Assembly: GCA_033064195.1 (NCBI GenBank)
Contig: JARBJD010000057.1
Location: 62,001 to 126,000 of the forward strand
Direction of reading: 5' to 3'
Origin: Blattamonas nauphoetae
Taxonomy: Eukaryota > Preaxostyla > Oxymonadida
Length of the DNA stretch: 64,000 nucleotides
The stretch's first letter is position 1, and each line of letters opens with the position of its first letter. The position numbers and the translations under genes are program-made. The notes beneath the pieces are model-generated. The model saw nothing but the letters and a program-made list of their open reading frames with translations, did no database searches and was not told the DNA's origin. This document shows positions 39,542 to 49,655 of the stretch, piece after piece.

Positions 39542-42500
39542 TCAGACGGATTCCTCCGACACATCCGACGAGTTGAGCACATCCTCCGAGTCCGAATCAG
39601 TTGAGGCATCTTTGTGTCCCGCTGCGTGCTGTGGTCCCTCGATTTCGATGTTTTTCTTTCTTTTTCCTTTCTGACGGGCTGTGTTCATCGACACAGTGTG
39701 ACTCGTCCGGTCAGCGTCAGAGATGCGAAAGTTGTTCCTTCCATCAGCCGCGATCGCCCTCGTCAGTTGAATTGCGTCGATTTGTTGTTCGAGTTCTTCT
39801 CCACTCGTCTGCTGTCTCATCTTCGAATCTGTGATCGTTGCATATCGATATTCATTCGGAATCCCGTTCAACAGAGCAATGGCATCCCACGGATCGTGTT
39901 CCTTGAGTCCATGACCTCCATCTGGAAGCAGACACTTGCAGCAGCAACTGTGATTGGATGAAGTTGATTTGTTGCGGACGTGACGACAGCACATCATGAT
40001 TGGGAACATCGCTGGTGTGCAGAGCAGCCAAGGAAGGATGAGCAGGGCGAGGAGACCAGCCACTCCAAGTCCACCCCAAATCGCTGGATGAACAACCACG
40101 TCAAACAAGAACGACGCTTGTTTCTCTCCCACTGTGAGTGAGTACCATTCGGGATGTTTCCAGTCCAGCGTCATCTTCTCAAAGTGATCGCTCAACTTCA
40201 CATTCGAATGCTCAGCCGAGAAAGCGAGAGCAATCCTGACTGCATTTAGTGGCTGACAGTTCACAATCGACAGATTGTGAAAGAGGAAATTTGGAATTGT
40301 GTTGTTCGTGTAGCGGAGAGAGATGATTCCATCTTCAGTGGAGAGTCTGCTCAGCTCGCTGTCAGAAATTGTGACGTTTGTGTCCACTGCCAACACAATC
40401 ACACGATGAAGAAGTCCAGTCATGGTTGTCTGAAGGACCGTCACTTGTTTGACGGAGAGAGAGCCAGACAAGCATTCGATGATCCCTGCATCCCTCCCAA
40501 GTGACGACGAGTTTGGAGGAAGCGCAACATCCACAGACACCAATTCAAACGTCTCTCTTACCACAATCGCTGCACCTGAATCAACAACTCTTTGGACGAT
40601 GGTCAGAGTGTTGCGTGATCCGTCCAGAATCGAGCATCGCTTGTCGGAGAGCTGTTCCTTCAAATCGACGGGTGAGTTCAGAACCACTCCGATTGCGTTC
40701 GTTCGATGAGGATGAATTCGACCAACAGCGAACTCGATCGAAGAGCAGGGAAGCTGTTCCGATCCACAATCAATCACATCGTTGTTCACACTCTCTTTGA
40801 CGATATATTTCGGGAGAGGCGGAATCAGAGAGATAAAGAGACTTCGTGTTTCGTCCGAACCTCGTTTCTCTGCGAAGGAGTCCCACTCAATCTCGTTCAA
40901 GTCCATTCCTCGTTCTGGATGAGCGAGTATCCATTGGATGTTGTGGGGATTGTCAATGAGCAGAACAGAACCAGCGATTTCTGTTCCATGACACGACTTG
41001 ATATGGATAGAAGAGATATCCACAACAAGGCTGGTCTGGGTCGTCACGCTCGGTGAGGAAGAAAGAGTGAGAGAGATGAACGGAGATGTGATGTTCATGT
41101 TGAAGAATGTGGTCTCTGTGAGAGACACAGATCCAGTGTCAATCACTGTGAGGTTCAGGATTCCACAGTTCGATGTTGTTTGCAGCTCTTCAAACCGGAC
41201 CTTGTCGAGATCGAAATGAGTGTGCTGGACTGTCCCACACATCAATCCAGAATCAGAGTCAGCTGACAGAGATGATAATGTGGTATTTTTGAGTTTGAAG
41301 TTTGCTCTGTCGACAACGAGAAGAGTCGACGAAAGTGAAGTTGATTGGAAGTTGAAAGATTGCAGCCGCGACACAAGCAACGAGCCAGAGCTGACTGCGA
41401 AGAGAGAGTGGAGTGGCGAGTTAGTTGAAGACATGGCATGAGATGGAATGAACAGAGACACCGTGCAATCATCCAACTCGATGTCGGATTTTGTGGACGA
41501 GACGAAGCTGCCGCAGTCAATTTTAGTCATCCGAAACACAATTTGTCGCAAGACGACTGAACTATCATCGATTTTCAACATCACTCCGTCGTGATGGTCT
41601 GGAGCCTCGAACTCGGTGAGTCCTCGTCCGTGAAGCAAGATGCTTCGTCGCCCAACAAAAACAGAGACATCACGGAAAGGACCATACGGACGAAGTGTGG
41701 TCATTTCCTCCTTCAAGTTTGTCTCGTTTGTGACGCCGATTGTGTATTGGAGAGTGCAGCAGGCGTCAATTTCACTTCCGCATTCGTTGCTGTCGGTGCC
41801 GGAGATGACCAAATGGAAGACAGATCGATCCTGAGCGAACATGTCAACAACTTCAACATTGTCTGAATCACCGACTACGACTCGCGGGAAGAACGATGAC
41901 GATCGACTGCGAATGATGTTCACGAGCTGTGGGTTGCCTCGGATTGTCAAGTCATTTCCGAAGAGCGAGGTCATCGCTTGTCCATTTGCTTCTTTGTGAT
42001 GGGCTCGATTGCTGATCATGGTGACTTGGTTGAAATCAGACGCGGTGTCGGCCTTGTCTGTGAAAAGTGCGACACCTGCTTCTCGTCCTGTGCAGCTCTG
42101 AAACGTCGACGAGAAAACAGAAAGAACTGACTTCTTATCCACCACAAACAGAGCTTCCGACTCAACTTGACAAAACTTGAATTGTGTGACGCTGAGATCA
42201 AGTGTGGAGAAAGAGAGGCGGAAGAAAGGCTCGGTCGATTGGAGATTTGTGAACGATGAAGACCTGACGATGGTGTTCTTCGACGGTCCAAGAAAAGTGG
42301 ACGAGCCAGAAAAGACGAGATCTTCAAAGGAAGACGAATCAATCACAGAGATCGAGGAGTCGGAAGTGAAAAGAGCGAGATTGTTTAGAGGGAGATCGTG
42401 GACGTCGAGATCAATGACAAACTTGGAGGTGGAGGTGTGAGGGAGGAAGAAGAGAGAGACGCGGTGCTGTCCCGCGTAGTTGACGAGGATGTCGCGAACA

Positions 42501-44853
42501 TGTGTCGAGCTCTGCCCAGCTCTGAAGAACACCCCATCATTTCGATCTGTTTCGAGAATGAAGACCAAGTGTGACAGTTCAAATGGATTGTTGGGTGCTT
42601 GGAGGATCGGGACGTCAGATAGAGAGAACTTGAGAGTGGCTCGGCTTTCCTCCGTCGATGGACCAGAAGTGAGGCGCATGCAGGGTGACGCGAGGACGAC
42701 AGGGTCTCGAGGAGGTGAAAAACTGCCAACAGCTGAGATTGAGAATGCAGAGCGAGAGGAGACTCGAGATGAGAAATGGATGGACGAGCAGGGGTTCGAT
42801 TGAAAACCACACAAGTTCCAGTCGCGACCACTTTCTTCGTTGACAAAGATCTCCCGATTCTCAGAATTGATTGAGAACGTGTGATTCCCAGTCTTGTCAG
42901 CGACAGACGAGAACGAAGATTCTGTCGATGTGTCCACACACGACACGAACAATTCGCCAACCTTGTTTGGGAGGCTGTCGAATGTAACGACATAACCAGC
43001 ACACGTGGGGCCGTTCGCAGAGAAGATCACTTCTGTGCATTCGACGAAGTTGTCTGGTCCGAGTGGGCCGCTGATCAATCTGTAGTTCTGCTCCATTGTC
43101 CGAGACGCAGTGTTGACGAGCTGGCACATGTTCAGTGAGAGTTTGGTGTTTGGCGAGAGATCGAGCATCGCGTGGTTGAGCGGATTGTGTTCAACAATCA
43201 TTGTTGACTCCATTCGCAAAGTTCCTTCAAGTTGACAAATCACACTTGAGTGTGCGAAGGAATCACGCGAGAAATGGCAGTTCTTGACGACACATTCACA
43301 CACCATGGCGACAGAACTCGGCTCAAAACAGATCAGCGCACCCGAACTCTCGCTATCAAATTTGGTCACCTTGACGTCTTCGAGTGTGAGAAAAGTTGAT
43401 GGCTGACCAACCAGTGTGTCTGGTGGCACACAATGAATAAAACCTCCGTAGGTCATTTTCGAAAGAGAGGTGAGGGTCGACGATGTCACGGAGAGTTTCA
43501 CTGATGCTGTTGGGCACAAGGAGAAAAAGCCTCCAGAGTAGCCGGAAGAGCAGTTCAATGCGTAGATACTGTGGCAAGAGATGACAGATTCCCCTTCGAA
43601 ATCGTTTTGGTCTTGTTCGAGATATAAAAACCCTCCCAGGAACTCGGATGAGCAATCGGAGATCGAAACATCTGAGAGTTTCACAGAAAAAGGAAAATTT
43701 GAGGCGGATTGGTATTGTTTGATGGCAATACACCCGCCATTCGCGGTGGAAAGCGAGCTGGTGAAGATGGTGTGATTGATGGAAATGGAGAGGTATTCGT
43801 GGATGATAAACATGAAAGATCCTCCTGAGGAGGAAGAACAGCGTGTGAAATTGCTGTTTATAACTGAAAATGACGATGTCGACGAGAGAGAGACTTCGTG
43901 GGCGATTGCTCCGCCTTTCTCAGCATGCGATGATTCGATGATGGAATCGTCCAACATAAACGAAATAGACTGCGTGGTAGAGATAGATGAGCAGATGCAT
44001 CCACCAATTGTCGAGTTACAGTCGCTGAAGATGTGCAGTTTTCGAAGCGACAGTTGATGAAGGTATTCGAGAGATCTGAGAGTGTTTGCGGAGATGTAAA
44101 AGTCTTCTCTTCATATACTCCATTCGAGAATGTTGTGTTCTGAGCGAGAAAATTTGCGGTTTGACAAAATCGACGAACGATTGTTCCATCGATTCCGTTC
44201 GAGACATAGGAGAACTGTGATCCAAAAATCAACGTCTTCTTTGCCACAGAGGCTGGTGGAGAGGAAGTGAGAGAGGACATAGTTACATTCCAGATCGTGG
44301 TTGAGCAAATACGAGAGCTAGTTTGATCGCCTCCAAAAATGGAGTTCCCAGACATCACTGCCATGTTTGATAGTGAGCTTGTGAGGAGAAGGAGATCATT
44401 ATGGTGGCTTTGGCTTGTCACAAGACTGTCGATTGCGATGGTTTCACTTTCAAATGTGACTCTTTTTAACGTGATCACACTCGAGAGTGCAAGAAATGGT
44501 GGAGTCGGGTAGAGATGGAGACCACAATCCGAAAGAGAGAAGAATGAGTTCGTGATGTGGGCAAGAAGTTGTGTTGGCCTCAATGACAAAGAGGAGAGAG
44601 AGAATGAAGAGTTCTGAACAACGAAGTATCCTCTTTCTTCAATATTCAAAGTTGGTCTGACTGGGAGGCCTGATAGACAAACGTTCGTGTCCGTACATAA
44701 CGTTCTGCATTGAAGAACGAGCGGACTGTGGACGAAGAAGTGGTGGATTTGCGTTTCATCGAGTCGCGATTGGAAAGGTGAAAAACGGAATAAAAATGAT
44801 GAATTCGGGGAGATGACGGGAATTAAGAGCAGAAATACTCCCAAAGGAAACAT
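39542..44853 (-). CDS. Large beta-helix membrane protein with Cys-rich short cytoplasmic tail
   Basis: Two exons joined across a 50-nt GT-AG intron (43970-44019; donor GTAACT, acceptor CACGCAG) give about 1,753 aa. The start at 44853 yields the signal peptide MFPLGVFLLLIPVIS. The ectodomain is beta-helix throughout, with three initiator motifs (LCGFQSNPCSSIHFS, ECGSEIDACCTLQY, DCGSEQLPCSSIEFA). One transmembrane helix (GLGVAGLLALLILPWLL, about 1,575) is followed by a cytoplasmic tail of about 160 residues with a Cys cluster (CCRH, CCCKC) that could be palmitoylated, a basic patch (KGKRKK) and an acidic Ser end (DSDSEDVLNSSDVSEESV). There is no kinase-like lobe. Without the intron the locus looks like a frameshift, which I rejected. 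Confidence 0.82.
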
Positions 44854-44958
44854 TGGGAAAAGAAGAAAGTGTGTTCTGATAACTTTTAGTAATTGTCATG
44901 GGTTCTTTTGATCTCTCCGCCTCAGAAGCTTTATTAACCATTTCTTTGTGAACCAATC
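44854..44958. promoter_or_regulatory. 105-bp intergenic region between divergent receptor genes
   Basis: The start codons at 44853 (-) and 44959 (+) are only 105 bp apart, so both promoters and 5' leaders must lie here. The sequence is AT-rich around TTTATTAACC. I recognise no established element. Confidence 0.5.
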
Positions 44959-47900
44959 ATGGTCATTGCCCTCTTTCTTCTCCTTACTGGCGTTCCGGCC
45001 TGTTTGGATTCGTCCATCTCAGCCTATCGCCTCTCCTCTGTCCTGAACACCAACACAAACTTTTCCAACTCTGATCCCTGTGGAAATTATTCTGTTGTGT
45101 TACCTCAAGGATCATACATTGGCGACAACGTCGAAATCGCACACAGATTGTTGGAACTGACAGGGGAACTTTTGAAAGACCAAACCGCTCCGAAGACCAC
45201 AATTATTGCTTCGTCTCAATCAGAAGTGAACTCAAATACCGACGATGGAAGGGGACAGCACGTTGGGAGTTGGATATTCTGCTTGACAAACTCGACATTA
45301 TCGTTGAAATGGATGCTTTTTTCTCTCGTCGACAATTCTACCGAAGTAAGAATGCAGAAGAATGTCACAACGTCGCCAAGGCTGGCAGTTGTATCAGACA
45401 GCATGCTGACAATCTCTGAAAGTACGATTGAAGTGTTCTCGGGAACATGTTCGATTCTGATTTCTGGGTCGACTATCGAGGAATCAGCCGCTTCATCGTC
45501 AGTTGTGGTGAACCAATGCCGGATCTCGAGTGAAATTGGCCAATTGCATGGTCTTGTCGAAACATCAGCCTTTCCAGCCATTGAAGGATCAGTTTCAGTT
45601 TCGATTGTTGGATGTTCGTTCCACTCGCAGATGATTTTGGGAAAGGACGGGATTGGGCTCTCACTGACACGAACAGCTCGAAAGAATGGAGAAGACGTTG
45701 GAATGATCTCGCCATCGCTGATTGATTGCTCGTTTGTGAATATGAGTTCGATTTGCTCATCCAACCAGCCTTGCCTTCCGAATTTGTCACAAAAGATGTT
45801 GGGATGTGTTGTGTCACTGACAAGCTCGCATCTGTCAGGATCGACGATTCGAGACATGAACATTGGAGGCTCATTTTTGTGTTCGAATTCCTCATTCTCC
45901 TTCCTCCTCCCCTCCCCCCACGACAACACCGACCCATCCATCATCCTTCCAAATGGCAGCACAGCTGAATTTGTTGATGGCACAGAGTATTCCTTCAGCT
46001 TCACCAGCGGATCAGCTTCATTCTCCAACTGTCATTTCTCAAAAGGTTATACTCCATACATTCGTCCGCTCTCATTTCTTGATTATGATGGCACGATCAC
46101 CGTCCTCTCCTGTTCCTTCACCAACCTCACCCAATCAGGTTCTGGTGGAGCGATTTGTGTCAGCGTCAACTACCTCCACAGCCACACAACTTTAACCATA
46201 AACTCGTCGAACTTCACGAATTGCTCAGCCGTGAGTGGTGGAGCGGTGATCACGAAAAGCCTCGAGAATGTTTTTGTCAATTCGTGTCACTTCGAGGGCT
46301 GCTCGACAACTCAAAGTTCTTCTGAAGGGGGTGGTGCTCTTTTTGCTTCTCGACCCGCAACCTATTGTGGCACCAACCTGTTTTCGGTGTTTGATTGTCT
46401 CGTCGAAGGCTGCACAGCGAATTCGTATGGTGGAGGTCTGAGTTGTACAGGATGCATCAATATGTCAATTGTCGACACGAAGTTTGAATGCTGTAAGGCT
46501 GTTCAAAAGACTTCAATTCCAATTGGAGGTGGTGTTTGTTTGAGGGAACATGCAGAAATGACGATGGAGGGATGTCACTTCATTGAATGTTCGTCCACTC
46601 GTGCGGGAAGCGCGATTGCATCGTTGAATCAGGGCAGTGTGAACATATCTGATACTCTCGTGAAGAACTGTCGCTCAGAATCGACTGGCGCCATCTGTTT
46701 CATCCACTCTGACAATTCCATTCATCTCTCGTTCTCGCATGTGTTCTTTGATGGGAATTTGGTTGGTGATGACACTACTTTCTTCTCAACACCGAATGTG
46801 ATGTTCACAACAAATGCGACCAAGTTCACTGATGTCGCAATCATGTTCACTGGCCCCACTCCCATTCCCACACAATCGATTGATAGTTGCTTCACCACAA
46901 CTGCTCCTGACTCTGGTGGAATGATCATCAGAGGAAGTCAGCTGTTATCAGTCCTTTTCGAGTCTGTTCGACATTTGGAAGCGGAGTGCGAAAGGATTGG
47001 TCCGCTTTTGATAGTCGCGCCGATTGTGAGATTGAATGAAGAGACAGAAACGATTGAGTTGGAGATGAAGGGGCAGACACCGCTGACATCGCAGGAATAT
47101 GTAGTGACTGTGAAAGAGAACGTGGATGAATCAGAAACAACATTCAAAATGTTGTTCTCAGATGGGACAGGGACTCTCGTGCCTGAATCAGAAGACAGTC
47201 TTCAATACAACACAAGTTACACGATCACCAAGATTGTTGGAGTTGTTCCTGCATCCTCCTCTTCAACTCTCTCCAATGACGTGACAGTTCCTGTCGCAGC
47301 TTGGGCCTTCAACCTCGCAGCGACTCCCGACTTCCTCATATTCACCACACCAGCCAAACCAGTCCCTCCACCCGAAACACCCTCCTTCTCGACACTCCAA
47401 GCAGCGACAGCCCACATCATCGAATCTGACCCCCAATCCGCGTTTGTTGTTCTGCTCTTCGACAAAGAAGTGTGTGGATCGTACGACTTTGTCGTGGATG
47501 AAGAAGGAAAGGATGTGAAACTGACCATCAACAACGAAATCGGCTCCAAATTGTTACTCACGAAGGAATTCAAAGTGATTGGAAACGGGAAACTTCTGAC
47601 TCACGATACAACATACACCATCAAATCGATCGTTCCCACCCCAGGAACAGAATCCATGTTTGTGTTCATGGACGGCAACATCACATTCCACATCCCCAAA
47701 TCACCGATTGTTCCTCCCAAAGATCCCAAAGATCAGAAGAAATCTCAACTGTCACCCGAAATGAAGAAACTTCTGAGCTGGCTGATTCCGCTGGTTTTGT
47801 GTCTGCTGGTTGCTCTCCTCTTCGTCATCGTCATCATCGTTCTGCTCCGCCGACGACAGCAGAGGAAAGCTCAACTCGCTCAGAAAGAGATGGAAGTGCA

Positions 47901-48750
47901 GGATGAGGTCGAGTTTGACGAGAAAATGGAAGTGCTCTCCGACGACCCGCCGAAGGATAATCTTCAGACAGAAAGAAGAACTCATTCCGCCTTCGATTCG
48001 TCCAGTGCAATCCCAACCAACGTCAACCGCTCACGCGATGGAAACGAGACACAGACAGAGAAAGAGCTTGTGGAAGTGATTGCGTGCAGTGGGGCTTTCG
48101 AAGTGTCGCTTGTTGAAGCTTCCACGACGCTCTATTCGGTGCTGCACAAAGAGAAGAGAGACATTGGAAAGCGAGCACTCGGCCTGCAGATTGTGAATGG
48201 TCTGAAGGCAGTTCTCGCCAATCGACAATCGAGCGATGTTGTGACTCGACTGTCGTCGCACTGGATTCTTCTGGACACGGCTGGAAATGTGCAACTGAAA
48301 CTGCAAATGACGTCAGAAGAAGCTGAACAGGAAGCAGTTCACATGAAACAACAATATGGAATCTCTGAAGGCGATGCAACACTCCAAAACCAACCAAAAC
48401 ATATCGAACTCGCAGGAATTGATGGACTGCGATGGCGAGCACCTGAAGTGGTGGCTGGTGGAGGGAGTGCGGTGGATGGACACAAAGCGTCAGTTTTTAG
48501 TCTTGGCCTTGTCTTGTGGGAGATTGAGACTGGACAAGTGCCGTTTGGGGAACTGGATGCTGTGAATGCTCAACGCCAATCCGCAACTGGAATTGGACCG
48601 AAAATGGAATCGCTTCAGAACGAAGAGTTCATTGCTCTGATTCTTCAATGCGTGTCAGCGAATCCGGAGCAACGCCCTTCGCTTTCTGAGATTGGGGGGT
48701 TCCTCTCTTCTCACCCAGAAGAGTCGCACTTGCAGACTCACATCAAATGA
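44959..48750 (+). CDS. Beta-helix receptor pseudokinase, single exon
   Basis: 1,263 aa with signal peptide MVIALFLLLTGVPA. Beta-helix coils fill residues ~50-620 (SSFSFLL, SGGAICVS, CHFEGCS, GGGLSCTG, CHFIECSS). Two beta-sandwich modules follow (LQYNTSYTITKI, LTHDTTYTIKSI), then a Pro-rich stalk (PPKDPKDQKK), a transmembrane helix at 939-963 and an RRRQQRK stop-transfer. Cytoplasmic landmarks are a short alpha-D-like LYSVLHKEKRD, LSSHWILLDTAGNVQL (~1,099) in place of the HRD loop, no DFG, RWRAPEV (~1,158), VFSLGLVLWEIETGQVPFGE (~1,178) and NPEQRPS (~1,235). The Gly-rich loop, VAIK lysine and alpha-C glutamate are all absent. Catalysis is therefore not expected; the fold most resembles a TKL C-lobe (inference). 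Confidence 0.88.
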   Translation: MVIALFLLLTGVPACLDSSISAYRLSSVLNTNTNFSNSDPCGNYSVVLPQGSYIGDNVEIAHRLLELTGELLKDQTAPKTTIIASSQSEVNSNTDDGRGQHVGSWIFCLTNSTLSLKWMLFSLVDNSTEVRMQKNVTTSPRLAVVSDSMLTISESTIEVFSGTCSILISGSTIEESAASSSVVVNQCRISSEIGQLHGLVETSAFPAIEGSVSVSIVGCSFHSQMILGKDGIGLSLTRTARKNGEDVGMISPSLIDCSFVNMSSICSSNQPCLPNLSQKMLGCVVSLTSSHLSGSTIRDMNIGGSFLCSNSSFSFLLPSPHDNTDPSIILPNGSTAEFVDGTEYSFSFTSGSASFSNCHFSKGYTPYIRPLSFLDYDGTITVLSCSFTNLTQSGSGGAICVSVNYLHSHTTLTINSSNFTNCSAVSGGAVITKSLENVFVNSCHFEGCSTTQSSSEGGGALFASRPATYCGTNLFSVFDCLVEGCTANSYGGGLSCTGCINMSIVDTKFECCKAVQKTSIPIGGGVCLREHAEMTMEGCHFIECSSTRAGSAIASLNQGSVNISDTLVKNCRSESTGAICFIHSDNSIHLSFSHVFFDGNLVGDDTTFFSTPNVMFTTNATKFTDVAIMFTGPTPIPTQSIDSCFTTTAPDSGGMIIRGSQLLSVLFESVRHLEAECERIGPLLIVAPIVRLNEETETIELEMKGQTPLTSQEYVVTVKENVDESETTFKMLFSDGTGTLVPESEDSLQYNTSYTITKIVGVVPASSSSTLSNDVTVPVAAWAFNLAATPDFLIFTTPAKPVPPPETPSFSTLQAATAHIIESDPQSAFVVLLFDKEVCGSYDFVVDEEGKDVKLTINNEIGSKLLLTKEFKVIGNGKLLTHDTTYTIKSIVPTPGTESMFVFMDGNITFHIPKSPIVPPKDPKDQKKSQLSPEMKKLLSWLIPLVLCLLVALLFVIVIIVLLRRRQQRKAQLAQKEMEVQDEVEFDEKMEVLSDDPPKDNLQTERRTHSAFDSSSAIPTNVNRSRDGNETQTEKELVEVIACSGAFEVSLVEASTTLYSVLHKEKRDIGKRALGLQIVNGLKAVLANRQSSDVVTRLSSHWILLDTAGNVQLKLQMTSEEAEQEAVHMKQQYGISEGDATLQNQPKHIELAGIDGLRWRAPEVVAGGGSAVDGHKASVFSLGLVLWEIETGQVPFGELDAVNAQRQSATGIGPKMESLQNEEFIALILQCVSANPEQRPSLSEIGGFLSSHPEESHLQTHIK

Positions 48751-49655
48751 AAGATCAAACCCAGTAGTCTGCTCAGCGACCCTTCACACTCACCATCAAT
48801 GCACACACAACTCGCCATTTATTTCTTTCCACATCAGACGATTTCGTTATTGTCTTCATTTGCGATCTCCTCATCAGATATCTCACCCAACACAATCACG
48901 CTGACTGGAAGAGTCATGCTCACAGTCTCCATCTTTCGTGTCTCGACTTGAGGATCACTCCTTCGCGATGATCCTCTTACACTCACTCTCCGAAGCCTCA
49001 TCAACTGTCTCTGCCTGCCTTGTCTCGTGACGTCGTCATTCTCTTCTTTTTCGATGTTCACAAAGTTCTTCGATGACGCTTCGTTGAATTACACATCACC
49101 CCGAATCAATGGTGATCAACAATCACCAGCTGTCGCCTTATTTCCTCGCGTATCCCTCAGATAGAGAAGGATTGGTGACACTCTTCAGTTGATATGTCGT
49201 TTCTTTGTTTCTCTCATCGCATTCCAGTCTGCTGTCTCATCACACACTCACTAGCTCCGCTTCCGCCTTCTTGTCCCGCTCTCCAATGCGAGGAGTGTGG
49301 TTGTGTTGTGTGGAAGCTTTCTCACATTTGGAGCAATGTGTGAGACCAAAAACCCTTTCGTGTCATTTTTTCACATCACCTTTTCGGAATTCCCTAGTTC
49401 CACAACGAAGCAAATTCATATCAGGTGTCACATTTCACTGTTTCCAGTTTGATTCATTGCGTTCTCTTTTGGTTGTGATGGTCACCGCTTGAATCGGGTA
49501 TTACTTGCGAACTCACAATTTTTTCCATGAGAATGAGAACCAACCATGAGGAGGAAATCCGTCCTAATCTTGTCGATGATACCTGTCTGAGAAAGATCCT
49601 ACCCAAGTTTTAGCTATCAACACGATAATTATCGTATTTCCGAGGGAGATAATCC
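48751..49655. other. Intergenic between two + strand receptor genes
   Basis: The left half is a pyrimidine-rich 3' flank. A 75-codon - strand ORF (48834-49061) is Arg/Glu-rich and has no family resemblance, so I leave it uncalled. Nothing else is seen. Confidence 0.4.

Noticed and set aside
43858-44057. Apparent frameshift in the large - strand receptor gene
   Set aside because: A 50-nt GT-AG intron at 43970-44019 joins the two frames in phase, so no frameshift is needed.
48834-49061. 75-codon - strand ORF rich in Arg and Glu
   Set aside because: Antisense to a 3' flank, with no domain, no partner exon and no paralogue in the window.
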